A DNA stretch of 46,151 nucleotides from Deltaproteobacteria bacterium (GTDB lineage: Bacteria; Desulfobacterota; RBG-13-43-22), in NCBI GenBank assembly GCA_016219065.1, contig JACRCK010000090.1, forward strand, positions 1 to 46,151, given 5' to 3'. Shown one piece after another: positions 16,316 through 23,886 of the stretch (its first letter is position 1; every line of letters starts with the position of its first letter). A program made the position numbers and the translations under genes. A model generated the notes under the pieces. The model worked only from the letters and a program-made list of their open reading frames with translations, ran no database searches and was not told the origin of the DNA.

Positions 16316-16341
16316 GAAGGGGGGCCTCTCGGCCCCCCTTC
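16316..16341. terminator. Strong bidirectional hairpin terminator
   Basis: GAAGGGGGGCC, loop TCTC, and its complement GGCCCCCCTTC form a perfect 11-bp stem. It lies between the convergent kinase-like gene and the cytochrome gene. On the minus strand the stem is followed by a T-containing stretch (TATTTTG), which fits termination of the cytochrome transcript. Confidence 0.8.
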
Positions 16342-16372
16342 GGGTGGTTAAGGTTAATGGAACGGCCGAGAT

Positions 16373-19132
16373 CTAATCTTCACCCCTACCGGAGAGAGTT
16401 ACCGTATTAATGGCGGTATCCGGATCATTGGAATTGATCTGGAGGGTCGCCTGGTACGATCTATCGTCCGTTGGCCTGAAGGAGACATACAGCCTGTAGG
16501 AACTCCCGGGGCTTACGGTGAAAGAGGTGGCCGACGGCCGGAAAACAGAGGCATTGGTGCCGACCGCTACCACTTGAGTCACCGTCAACGGGGCGCTCCC
16601 CCTATTGTAGACATAAAGCGACCTGGTCGCTTGTTCACCCTCACGGACCTCTCCGAAAGAGATGGAACTGGCCGAGGTCGCTATGTCCGGTGCTCCGGCC
16701 GTGGGCAGCGTGATGGTCACCGCGGCCGACAGGCTGTTGGCAACGTTATTGGCTGCGTCCTTGGCCCAGCCGTAGAGGGTCTTGGACCCGGCTGTGGCGA
16801 AGGTGTAGCTGGCCGGTCTAGTCGCCAACCAACCGGCGGCGCCGGCGGCGGGCTTGGTGGACGTTTCGGTCACCAGATATCCGGTGACGGCCACGTTGTC
16901 CGTGGCGGTGAGGGTGGTAATGGGCACTGTCAGCGAAGCCGCCGTGGCCGGGATACTGAAACCGGTCACCACAGGCAACTGGGTGTCGGCCGTGGGCAGC
17001 GTGATGGTCACCGCCGCCGACAGGCTGTTGGCAACGTTACCGGCTGCGTCCTTGGCCCAGCCGTAGAGGGTCTTGGACCCGGCGGTGGCGAAGGTATAGC
17101 TGGCCGGTCTGGTCGCCAACCAACCGGCGGCGCCGGCGGCGGGCTTGGTGGACGTTTCGGTCACCAGATATCCGGTGACGGCCACGTTGTCCGTGGCGGT
17201 GAGGGAGGTAAACGGCACCGTCAGCGAAGTTGCTGTGGCCGGGATGCCGAAGGCGGTCACGACGGGCAACTGGGTGTCGGTCGGCGGCGGCGGAGGCGGT
17301 GGGGTCGTGTTGGCGCTGACGTTTACCACGGCCGAACGGCTGTTGGAAACGTTGCCGGCGGCATCCCTGGCCCAGGCGTAGAGGGTCTTGGACCCGGTCG
17401 TGGCGAAGAGGTAGATGGTGGGTTGGACCACCGACCACCCGGGGTTGCCGGCGGTGGGCTTGGCGGACGTTTCGGTCACCGTATATCCGACGACCCCCAC
17501 ATTGTCCGTGGCGGTGAAAGCGGTAACCGGAACGGTCAACGAAGTGGAGGTGGAAGGGATACCGAAAGCCGTCACATTGGGCAGCGTGGCATCATATCCG
17601 GTCGGCCTGCGCAGCCCCCGCTCGGGGCGGGAGAAGTTGTGGCAATAGGAGCAGTCATACCCTTGGCTGCTTACGTGCCGGTTGTGCAAGGAGGTATAGC
17701 TCGGTATACTCTGCGACCCGTGACACTGGGTGCAGGTCGTGGACTGGGTACCTTTCATGGTGTAGCCCATGCTCCGCAAGTTCATCTGCGTGGCCGCGGT
17801 GGTATGGCACTGGGCGCAGGTCAGGGCATTGCCCTGGGGCCTGACTTCATGGGTGATCAACTGAAAGGTATCCGTTTCGATCGTCCGGTAAGCCGTGGTG
17901 TTGGGGTAGCCCATGTTCACCAGCCCGGCCTTCACGGCTGCATCATAGTTGCCTTGGGCGAAATAAACCGCCGTATCGGCCGCAATCAGCATGGCCAGGC
18001 TGTCGGCGATGGGTTGGGCCGCCTTTTTGTATTTGAAAGGATACAGTTTGCTTAAGGAGTCGTTGATGCCCCCCTCCGGTCGGGAAGTAGCATAAGCCCC
18101 GGTGGCGGCATCCAGCAGGACCGGGTCCTTCAGGCTGTAGTTCCAACTGGCGCCGTTCCAGAACCGGTAAGCGGGCTTTAAATCCCCGCCGCGGGTGATG
18201 GTGGGTTCCCAACGGTTCAAGGTGACATTGAATTCCGGAACCTGCCAATCCCGGTAGACCTCCGTGGTCTCGTTGGCCGCGGTGTCCGTCGCGTTACGGG
18301 CGTAGGTGGAGATATGACAGGTCTGACAGGCTACCCGGCCGACGTGACGATTCACATCGGCGGTAACGTGGCCGTTCGAGGCCGTTTTATTGGGATGACA
18401 GGTCGCCGTGCTGCAGCTCATCTTCACGTCCAGGTCGGTCTGGCGCAGGTCGGAGCCCCGCCCGGCGATCTTGTGGTTCTTAGTGGTATGACACTGCTGG
18501 CAGGCGAGATTGGCCCCCGTGGTGGCCATGTGGACATCGAAGGTCCGGTCGGCCGTGGTTCCATGAGCCAGGGCCATGTCCCCCCGCTTGTTGTTGTCGC
18601 CGCCGCCACCCTTGGCATGGCACTGGAGGCAGTTGACCCGTTCGGGTAAATGGACCGTCTGTATGGCCTGGTCCATGGTAATGGTCATTTTAGCCGTATC
18701 GGGCACGAAAACGCCGGCAGCCTTAACGCGTTTATAATCCTTCTGATGGCACATAAGGCAATCGATGTTTTGAAGGTCGGTGAGCGTAGGAACAGGATTG
18801 GAAGCGGGTTGAGCCCCCAGGCCCACATGGCAGGAACCGCAGGCGTTCCAGTTACCGAGAATGCTGATACAGTAACTGTTAACAGCGGTAAGCAGTTTGC
18901 CTTGCACATCGGGGCCGTTGACGGTGTAGAGGGCCGGTCCTTGCCACTGGTAGTGAGTGGAGCCGTACATGTCCCGGGCCTGGGATTCGTGACAGGCCAG
19001 ACAGGTCTGAGGTCCCTGCCAGGTCAGTCCGGTGTGGGCGACAGATCCGGTGGCGTTGCCCGAAACCAGGAACAGGGCTGCTGCACTCAAAACCAGAACT
19101 ACAGCAGATCCGATAAGATAAGTCTTTTTCAT
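16373..19132 (-). CDS. Multihaem c-type cytochrome (octahaem-like core) with Ig-like repeats and ASH-like domain
   Basis: This 919-residue exported protein has a signal sequence (about 1-28). Residues 44-497 contain ten haem-binding motifs: nine CxxCH (first CLACH at 44-48; others CGSCH, CLMCH, CLQCH, CQQCH, CQTCH, CAQCH, CTQCH, CSYCH) and one CX4CH (CSTATCH). The motif context (WQGPQTCLACHE, NIDCLMCHQK, VNCLQCHAKGGGGD, VACQTCHI) is that of tetrathionate-reductase-family octahaem cytochromes. Three Ig-like units of about 97 residues follow (516-815), the first two separated by a polyproline linker. The protein ends in an ASPM-SPD-2-Hydin-like domain. ATG 19132 is chosen because AGAGG lies 6 bases upstream; the in-frame ATGs at 19138 and 19150 fit that site badly. 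Likely electron-transfer role outside the cytoplasm. Confidence 0.88.
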   Translation of the reverse strand: MKKTYLIGSAVVLVLSAAALFLVSGNATGSVAHTGLTWQGPQTCLACHESQARDMYGSTHYQWQGPALYTVNGPDVQGKLLTAVNSYCISILGNWNACGSCHVGLGAQPASNPVPTLTDLQNIDCLMCHQKDYKRVKAAGVFVPDTAKMTITMDQAIQTVHLPERVNCLQCHAKGGGGDNNKRGDMALAHGTTADRTFDVHMATTGANLACQQCHTTKNHKIAGRGSDLRQTDLDVKMSCSTATCHPNKTASNGHVTADVNRHVGRVACQTCHISTYARNATDTAANETTEVYRDWQVPEFNVTLNRWEPTITRGGDLKPAYRFWNGASWNYSLKDPVLLDAATGAYATSRPEGGINDSLSKLYPFKYKKAAQPIADSLAMLIAADTAVYFAQGNYDAAVKAGLVNMGYPNTTAYRTIETDTFQLITHEVRPQGNALTCAQCHTTAATQMNLRSMGYTMKGTQSTTCTQCHGSQSIPSYTSLHNRHVSSQGYDCSYCHNFSRPERGLRRPTGYDATLPNVTAFGIPSTSTSLTVPVTAFTATDNVGVVGYTVTETSAKPTAGNPGWSVVQPTIYLFATTGSKTLYAWARDAAGNVSNSRSAVVNVSANTTPPPPPPPTDTQLPVVTAFGIPATATSLTVPFTSLTATDNVAVTGYLVTETSTKPAAGAAGWLATRPASYTFATAGSKTLYGWAKDAAGNVANSLSAAVTITLPTADTQLPVVTGFSIPATAASLTVPITTLTATDNVAVTGYLVTETSTKPAAGAAGWLATRPASYTFATAGSKTLYGWAKDAANNVANSLSAAVTITLPTAGAPDIATSASSISFGEVREGEQATRSLYVYNRGSAPLTVTQVVAVGTNASVFRPSATSFTVSPGSSYRLYVSFRPTDDRSYQATLQINSNDPDTAINTVTLSGRGED
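16701..17580 (-). repeat. Tandem in-frame repeats encoding Ig-like domains
   Basis: Two adjacent 291-base units (starting 16701 and 16992) are nearly identical, including GTGGGCAGCGTGATGGTCAC at the start of each. A third, more diverged unit runs to about 17580 after a Pro-encoding linker. The near identity of the two units indicates recent duplication or gene conversion within the cytochrome gene. Confidence 0.85.
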
Positions 19133-19397
19133 AAACATCCTCTTCTCCATTAGTGTTAATTCTTTATTACTTCCTTAAATAAAACCGCCAAGAATCCAGG
19201 TCCCAAACGGTTTTTCGGTCATGTCCGTCCCATGATCATCCCCTTTCCTCAGAGATACCCGGTCACCCAGGCTACATTGTTAATCTTAATTATTATTGGA
19301 GTTAAAAAAGCAATTATTATGCCACGCCTATTTATTATTTAACTTATTGAAAATATATAATTTTTTTAAATAAACGTTACAATAAGAATGTTTATTA

Positions 19398-19413
19398 GTG
19401 TTAATACTAACAC
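19398..19413. promoter_or_regulatory. Palindrome GTGTTA-ATAC-TAACAC in the cytochrome/iorA spacer
   Basis: A perfect 6-bp inverted repeat with a 4-base spacer lies in the AT-rich intergenic region. The left part, TTAGTGTTAAT, recurs at 19150-19160 just upstream of the cytochrome start. This is a candidate operator; the regulator is unknown. Confidence 0.4.
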
Positions 19414-19429
19414 ATTAAAATATTTAATA

Positions 19430-19703
19430 CGTTAACCATGTATGATTTCTTATACGCTTATTGATTAATCGCCATTCAGGTCTTTCAAAATTGCCCCTTT
19501 TTTCAATAAAATATAGACCTGATGCTATCCAGCCCCTTCCTAATGTTTACAATGAAAACTTTTATACGTTAACTATGTATGATTTCCGCTACATGGCTTA
19601 ATTAATTTCCTTTCGGATCTTTCAAAATACCCCCCTTTTTCCGACAAAATACAGAATTGCCGCTATTCACTATCCACCTAACCTTTTGTTAACATTTTAA
19701 AAT
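19430..19703. repeat. Imperfect tandem repeat of a 137-bp non-coding unit
   Basis: Unit 1 begins CGTTAACCATGTATGATTTC at 19430 and unit 2 begins CGTTAACTATGTATGATTTC at 19567. Further matching blocks follow in the same order: ATTAAT, TCTTTCAAAA, a C-then-T run, ACAAAATA-like, CTATCCA, and a TAAC/TTTAC end. Identity is strong at the start and moderate overall. No reading frame spans both units. The location between divergent redox genes suggests a regulatory role or a small duplicated element. Confidence 0.75.
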
Positions 19704-19710
19704 TGATGAT

Positions 19711-19832
19711 CTCTCAAAAAGTCCGCAAGGGAGTCATTGCGAGGAGTGAAGCGACGAAGCAATCCCCTGGATTCAGCTACTTGCGCTGGGAGATTGCTTC
19801 GCTTCGCTCGCAATGACGACTTTTTGCGAACC
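19711..19832. repeat. REP-like long inverted repeat, copy 1 (GTCATTGCGAG type)
   Basis: The left arm runs from CTCAAAAAGTCC through GTCATTGCGAGGAG to GACGAAGCAATC. The right arm begins GATTGCTTCGCTTCGCTC and ends GCAATGACGACTTTTTGCGA. The arms can fold into a long imperfect hairpin. Similar palindromes are scattered through many anaerobe genomes. Two more copies lie at 22583 and 31631 in this window. Confidence 0.85.
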
Positions 19833-19887
19833 TATCAAATTCAGGCGCAGCCCTTATAACCAACAATAAAGGTACCAAGGAGGGGCT

Positions 19888-20358
19888 ATGATTTCACTTA
19901 AAGTCAACGGCAGGCGTTATCGGGTCGAAGCCGCCTCGGACACCCCGCTTTTATGGGTGCTCCGGGACAGTCTCGGCTTAACCGGAACCAAATTCGGGTG
20001 CGGCCAGTCCATCTGCGGCGCCTGCACCGTTCAGGTAAACGGCGAGGCGATCCGCTCCTGCGTCACGCCCGTCTCAGCCATGGCGGGGAAGGAGATCGTC
20101 ACCATCGAAGGGCTTTCCGCCCGGGGCCGCCATCCGGTACAGCAGGCCTGGATCGCAGACGATGTGCCCCAGTGCGGCTATTGCCATTCGGGACAAATCA
20201 TGGCCGCGGCCGCCCTGCTGGCCAAAAATCCCCAGCCGAACGACGCCGAAATCGATGCCGCCATGTCGGGCATCCTCTGCCGCTGCGGTACCTATCAGCG
20301 TATCCGCCGGGCCATTCACCGGGCCTCCGGGATGATGGTCCAAGGAGGTCGGAAATGA
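19888..20358 (+). CDS. iorA: 2Fe-2S subunit of an isoquinoline 1-oxidoreductase-like molybdoenzyme
   Basis: This 156-residue protein has two 2Fe-2S clusters. The plant-ferredoxin-like one is bound by CGQSICGAC with a following Cys in SCVTP (about residues 39-59). The second, in a helical domain, is bound by QCGYCHSG and [10 protein letters not shown] (about 99-137). This is the small subunit of xanthine-oxidase-family enzymes of the IorAB type, which passes electrons from the Mo site. There is no signal peptide, so it is probably carried out with the Tat-targeted large subunit. GGAGG precedes ATG 19888. Its stop overlaps the large-subunit ATG (ATGA), showing translational coupling. Confidence 0.92.
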   Translation: MISLKVNGRRYRVEAASDTPLLWVLRDSLGLTGTKFGCGQSICGACTVQVNGEAIRSCVTPVSAMAGKEIVTIEGLSARGRHPVQQAWIADDVPQCGYCHSGQIMAAAALLAKNPQPNDAEIDAAMSGILCRCGTYQRIRRAIHRASGMMVQGGRK

Positions 20359-22520
20359 ACGGGACCGTCAATTTGCACCGCCGTGATTTTTTAAAGACCG
20401 GGCTCGGGCTCGGGGGAGGGCTGGTCCTGGGTTTTCATCTGCCCCTGTCCGGGAGTGAGGGGAAAGCTCTGGCGGCCGCCAAGGAACCCGCATCGCTCAA
20501 CGCCTTCATCCGTATCGGTCGGGACAATCGGGTCACCATTCGGATCAACAAATCGGAGATGGGACAGGGGGTGTACACCTCCCTGCCCATGCTGGTGGCC
20601 GAAGAACTGGAATGCGACTGGTCCCAGGTGCGCGTGGAAGCGGCCCCCGTGGCGGACGTGTACAATCACACCGCTTTCGGGATCCAGATGACCGGGGGCA
20701 GCACCAGCGTGCTCAGCGAATGGGACCGCCTGCGCCGGGTCGGCGCCACGGCCCGGGAAATGCTGATCGCCGCCGCCGCCGACCTCTGGGGGGTGGAAAA
20801 ATCCAGTTGCCGGGCCGAGAAGGGCCTGGTCCTTCATCCCCGGGGCAAGAAACTTTCTTACGGGCAATTGGCCCTGAAAGCCGCCACCCTGCCGGTGCCG
20901 CAGGAGGTCCGGCTCAAGGACCCGTCGGAATTCAAAATCATCGGCCGGCCCACCAGACGCCTGGACACCCCGGCCAAGACAAACGGGTCGGCGGTTTTCG
21001 GCATCGACGTCAGAATCCCGGGGATGCTCACCGCGGTAATCGCCCGACCACCGGTTTTCGGCGGAAAAGTTAAAAGCCTCGACGCGGCCCGGACCAAAGC
21101 CCTGCCGGGAGTCAAGGCGGTAGTGGAAATCGAGGGCGGGGTGGCCGTGGCGGCTGTGGATTTCTGGTCGGCCCAGCGCGGGCGAGAGGCCTTGAAGATC
21201 ACCTGGGACGAAGGCCCCCTGGCCGGGCTTTCAACCGAGGGACTCCGCCGGCAATATGCCGAACTGGCCCGGACGCCGGGGGCGACGGCCCGCAAAGAAA
21301 AGGATCCGGAAAAGACCCTGAGCGAAGCCGCCAAAACGATAACCGCCGAGTACGAAGTCCCTTATCTGGCCCATGCCGCCATGGAACCCCTGAACTGTAC
21401 CGTCGACCTGCGCCCCGGCAGTATGGAAATCTGGACCGGCACCCAGTTTCAGACCGTAGATCGCAACAGCGCCGCCAAGGAGGCCGGGCTCAAGCCCGAA
21501 AAGGTCAAGATCCACACTACTTTTCTGGGCGGCGGTTTCGGCCGGCGGGCCAACCCCCACTCGGATTTCGTGGTCCTGGCCGTGCAGGTCGCCAAGGCGG
21601 TCAAAAAACCGGTCAAGGTGGTCTGGACCCGGGAAGACGATATGCATGGCGGCTATTACCGGCCCATGTACCTGGACCGGCTGACTGCCGGCCTCGATGC
21701 GGCTGGAAACCCGGTGGCCTGGCAGCACACGATCGTCGGACAGTCGATCATGAAAGGCACTGTTTTTGAACAGGGCCTGTCCAAAGAGGGGATCGATGCC
21801 ACCTCCGTGGAAGGGGCGGCGGACCTCCCTTATGCGATCCCGAACCTCCTCGTCAGCCTCCACAGCCCGACCCTCGGCGTGCCGGTCCTGTGGTGGCGCT
21901 CGGTCGGTCATTCGCACACCGCCTTTGTGGTGGAGAGCTTTTTGGATGAAGTCGCTCACGCCGGCGGGCAGGACCCCTATGAATTGCGACGCCGGCTCCT
22001 CGGCCGGCAGCCGCGCCACTTGGCCGTGCTCGATCTGGCCGCCGAGAAGGCGGGCTGGGGGAAAGCACCGGCCCCCGGACGGGCCCGGGGGCTGGCGGTG
22101 CACCAGTCCTTCGGCAGTTTCATCGCCCAGGTGGCCGAAGTGTCCGTATCCCCGGCCGGGGCGGTGCGGGTCCACAAGGTGGTCTGCGCCGTCGACTGCG
22201 GCCGGGTGGTTAACCCCAGCACCATCGAGGCCCAGATGGAAGGAGGCATCGTCTTCGGTCTTTCCGCGGCCCTCCACGGCGCCATCACCTTCCAAAACGG
22301 CCGGGTGGTGCAAGGCAACTTCGACGATTATCCGCTCCTGACCATGGAGGAGATGCCGGCCGTGGAGGTTCACATCCTCCCCAGTACGGAGGGTCCGGGG
22401 GGCATTGGGGAACCGGGTGTGCCCCCCATCGCCCCGGCCGTGGCCAATGCCGTTTTTGCGGCCACCGGGAAAAGGATCAGGAGGCTGCCCATCAGCAGCG
22501 AGGATCTGAAAAAGGGTTAG
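20355..22520 (+). CDS. iorB: Molybdopterin-binding large subunit of an IorB-type oxidoreductase (Tat-exported)
   Basis: This 721-residue protein carries a twin-arginine signal (HRRDFLKTG then a Gly-rich hydrophobic stretch, residues 8-35). Molybdopterin-cytosine-dinucleotide contacts are visible in [39 protein letters not shown] and [13 protein letters not shown]. The Glu of GIGEPGVPP near the C-terminus fits the catalytic base of the family. IorB-type proteins lack an FAD subunit and give electrons to cytochromes or membrane carriers, which fits the neighbouring multihaem cytochrome (inference). Substrates of relatives include N-heterocycles and aldehydes; the one here is unknown. AAGGAGG lies just upstream of the ATG. 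Confidence 0.92.
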   Translation: MNGTVNLHRRDFLKTGLGLGGGLVLGFHLPLSGSEGKALAAAKEPASLNAFIRIGRDNRVTIRINKSEMGQGVYTSLPMLVAEELECDWSQVRVEAAPVADVYNHTAFGIQMTGGSTSVLSEWDRLRRVGATAREMLIAAAADLWGVEKSSCRAEKGLVLHPRGKKLSYGQLALKAATLPVPQEVRLKDPSEFKIIGRPTRRLDTPAKTNGSAVFGIDVRIPGMLTAVIARPPVFGGKVKSLDAARTKALPGVKAVVEIEGGVAVAAVDFWSAQRGREALKITWDEGPLAGLSTEGLRRQYAELARTPGATARKEKDPEKTLSEAAKTITAEYEVPYLAHAAMEPLNCTVDLRPGSMEIWTGTQFQTVDRNSAAKEAGLKPEKVKIHTTFLGGGFGRRANPHSDFVVLAVQVAKAVKKPVKVVWTREDDMHGGYYRPMYLDRLTAGLDAAGNPVAWQHTIVGQSIMKGTVFEQGLSKEGIDATSVEGAADLPYAIPNLLVSLHSPTLGVPVLWWRSVGHSHTAFVVESFLDEVAHAGGQDPYELRRRLLGRQPRHLAVLDLAAEKAGWGKAPAPGRARGLAVHQSFGSFIAQVAEVSVSPAGAVRVHKVVCAVDCGRVVNPSTIEAQMEGGIVFGLSAALHGAITFQNGRVVQGNFDDYPLLTMEEMPAVEVHILPSTEGPGGIGEPGVPPIAPAVANAVFAATGKRIRRLPISSEDLKKG

Positions 22521-22543
22521 CCAAAACGTCTCCCCCTCTCCCG

Positions 22544-22562
22544 ATCCCGCCTGCGGCGGGAT
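22544..22562. terminator. GC-rich hairpin after iorB
   Basis: ATCCCGCC-TGC-GGCGGGAT forms a perfect 8-bp stem 24 bases after the iorB stop. Flanking C-rich and G-rich runs (22532-22542 and 22565-22573) may extend it. The same core occurs at 40783-40800. There is no T tract, so termination is plausible but unproven. Confidence 0.5.
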
Positions 22563-22582
22563 TCGGGGGGGGGTGGGTGGGA

Positions 22583-22679
22583 GTCATTGCGAGGAGTGAA
22601 GCGACGAAGCAATCTCCGTCACGGCTTGGACTTGCTCGAAAGCTTGTCCGAGGGATTGCTTCGCTCCGCTCGCAATGAC
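22583..22679. repeat. REP-like long inverted repeat, copy 2
   Basis: The element starts GTCATTGCGAGGAGTGAAGC and ends GCTCCGCTCGCAATGAC, with a different middle from copy 1. Its left arm is identical to that of copy 1 over more than 30 bases. The apparent minus-strand reading frame through it (CERSEAI...FVASLLAMT) is an artefact of the repeat. Confidence 0.85.
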
Positions 22680-22701
22680 GTATCATTAAGGCTTTGAAAT
22701 T

Positions 22702-22739
22702 TCGATGTTGGACGTTCGATGTTCGATGTTGGACGTTCG
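22702..22739 (+). repeat. Short tandem repeat of TCGATGT(TGGACGT) units
   Basis: The units TCGATGTTGGACGT, TCGATGT and TCGATGTTGGACGT follow one another just after the copy-2 palindrome and upstream of the DUF2277 gene. This is a simple low-complexity intergenic repeat. Confidence 0.6.
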
Positions 22740-22801
22740 TCTTTATTTTCGTATTAAAGGATCAATTCTCTGAATATAGAATAAAGAGCGGGAGATACGC
22801 C

Positions 22802-23071
22802 ATGTGCCGAAACATCCGCCCCCTGTTTCATTTCGTGCCGCCCGCCTCCGATGAGGAAATCCGGGCCGCGGCCCTGCAGTTCGTCAGGAAGATCAGCGGC
22901 TTCGCCGTTCCCTCCGCCACAAACGAAAAGGCCTTCAGTCAGGCCGTCGACGAAATCGCCCAGGCCGCCTCCAGACTTCTCGATTCGCTGGCGACCACCG
23001 CCCCGCCCCGGAACCGGGCGACCGGGGCCGTCCAGGACCGCGCCCAGCCAATTGGAGGGGACCGCCGCTAA
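22802..23071 (+). CDS. DUF2277-family protein
   Basis: This 89-residue protein begins MCRNIRPLFHFVPPASDEEI and continues IRAAALQFVRKISGFAVPS, the signature of DUF2277. Members are small helical proteins of unknown function. The ATG at 22802 fits the family start, so longer upstream extension is rejected. A GGGAG stretch lies 11 bases upstream. The last 20 residues are Arg/Pro-rich and less conserved. No partner gene is apparent. Confidence 0.85.
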   Translation: MCRNIRPLFHFVPPASDEEIRAAALQFVRKISGFAVPSATNEKAFSQAVDEIAQAASRLLDSLATTAPPRNRATGAVQDRAQPIGGDRR

Positions 23072-23272
23072 ACCGCTCACGGCCAGGCCCAGGATTGGAC
23101 ATCTGACTGCAAATAGCGACCAAGACCTTTTATTAGTCGTCAGCCCTGCGAAAGCCGGGTCGCCTTCCTTTATCTCCTGCCGGTTTTTCCGAAAAATTAC
23201 TGTATTGAGTAGTCCGGTTTTCTGAAAAGGCCACGGCAGCCCAGACGAAGGGTTCGGCCTTAAATAATCTTT

Positions 23273-23301
23273 TTGATTTATAATCCCCTTATATATATTA
23301 T
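23273..23301 (+). promoter_or_regulatory. Candidate sigma-70 promoter for the sensory locus
   Basis: TTGATT (23273-23278) and TATTAT (23296-23301) are spaced by 17 bases, about 30 bases before the 59-codon ORF. This is a reasonable match to the housekeeping consensus in an AT-rich patch. Confidence 0.4.
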
Positions 23302-23329
23302 TAAGCGTTTAACTTAAAAGGGACCTCCT

Positions 23330-23509
23330 ATGCCCAGGTTCATCGACATCCCTTTTTCAAAAACCGCCCAATCAGACATTGCCATTCCAATCAAAGTCCG
23401 CCACAGAAGAACCGTCAGGATCTTACCTGAGAAACAGGGAATCGTTTCGCCCGTTCACCGTTTCGTTTTTCCCCCGCTAGGCGGGGATCAGGAGAGGCGC
23501 CTATGCTGA
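23330..23509 (+). CDS. Possible 59-residue peptide overlapping the first response regulator
   Basis: An uninterrupted frame begins MPRFIDIPFSKTAQSDIAIP, continues with the basic KVRHRRTVRI, and ends at a TGA inside ATGCTGA. It therefore overlaps the regulator start by seven bases, the geometry of translational coupling. AAGGGA lies about 6 bases before its ATG, and the frame contains the CCCCGC/GCGGGG hairpin. I recognise no family. It may be a genuine small protein, a leader peptide, or chance; only conservation could decide. Confidence 0.35.
   Translation: MPRFIDIPFSKTAQSDIAIPIKVRHRRTVRILPEKQGIVSPVHRFVFPPLGGDQERRLC
23472..23486 (+). promoter_or_regulatory. GC hairpin just upstream of the first receiver gene
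   Basis: CCCCGC-TAG-GCGGGG gives a perfect 6-bp stem ending 4 bases before the AGGAG ribosome binding site of the regulator at 23503. It could influence translation of that gene. Confidence 0.35.
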
Positions 23510-23874
23510 GAGTACTACTGGTGGAAGACAATCGTACCTTCCGGGAAACATTCAAGCACAGTCTCCGGGAGCATTTCCCGTCCCTGATCATCGAAGAGGC
23601 GACCACCGGGGAAGAAGCCTTACAGATGGTCAACGAGACTCCTCTCCGGCTCATCTTCATGGATATTCACCTGCCCGGCGTAAACGGTTTGAAGTTGACG
23701 CAAAGGATAAAAAAGGATTTTCCGGACATTACGATTGCCGCGCTGACCGGCTACGATCTGCCGGAATACAGACAAGCGGCCTTTCAAAGCGGAGCGGACC
23801 GTTTCTTTGTCAAAGAGTCGTTGCCCTGGGGTGAAATCGGGGCCCTGGTTAAATCGCTGACCCAGTCAGACTGA
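23503..23874 (+). CDS. Single-domain response regulator (receiver only), copy 1
   Basis: This 123-residue protein is a complete CheY-like receiver. The acidic pocket is VEDN (about 7-10), the phospho-acceptor Asp is in FMDIHLPG (about 54), the switch Thr is in ALTGYD, and the Lys is in FFVKES. No DNA-binding or enzymatic output domain follows, so it must act by protein contact or as a phosphate relay. AGGAG precedes ATG 23503. Twelve bases separate it from the downstream binding-protein gene, and the operon continues into a histidine kinase. It resembles the regulator at 31798 (shared PEYRxAAxQSGAxxFF), so the two are probable paralogues. Confidence 0.92.
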   Translation: MLRVLLVEDNRTFRETFKHSLREHFPSLIIEEATTGEEALQMVNETPLRLIFMDIHLPGVNGLKLTQRIKKDFPDITIAALTGYDLPEYRQAAFQSGADRFFVKESLPWGEIGALVKSLTQSD

Positions 23875-23886
23875 AAAAGGAGTGGT

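Larger units (their letters stand above)
23072..23502. other. Spacer before the sensory locus
   Basis: Besides a possible 59-codon ORF (23330-23509), a promoter-like pair and a GC hairpin, I see no gene in this 431-base stretch. The section 23270-23310 is AT-rich. Confidence 0.5.

Noticed and set aside
16574-18055. Plus-strand frame of 493 codons with Gly/Arg repeats
   Set aside because: It is antisense to the repeat-containing part of the cytochrome gene, and its repeats merely mirror the Ig units.
19430-19703. CRISPR array in the AT-rich repeated region
   Set aside because: There are only two long imperfect units of 137 bases, with no short identical repeats and no unique spacers; no cas gene is nearby.
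19133-19887. Molybdenum-cofactor riboswitch upstream of iorA
   Set aside because: The region is AT-rich repeat plus a REP-like palindrome; I see no conserved aptamer-like pairing.
22492-22686. Minus-strand frame with CERSEAI and FVASLLAMT peptides
   Set aside because: It is entirely explained by the REP-like inverted repeat; such peptides are known spurious translations of this palindrome.
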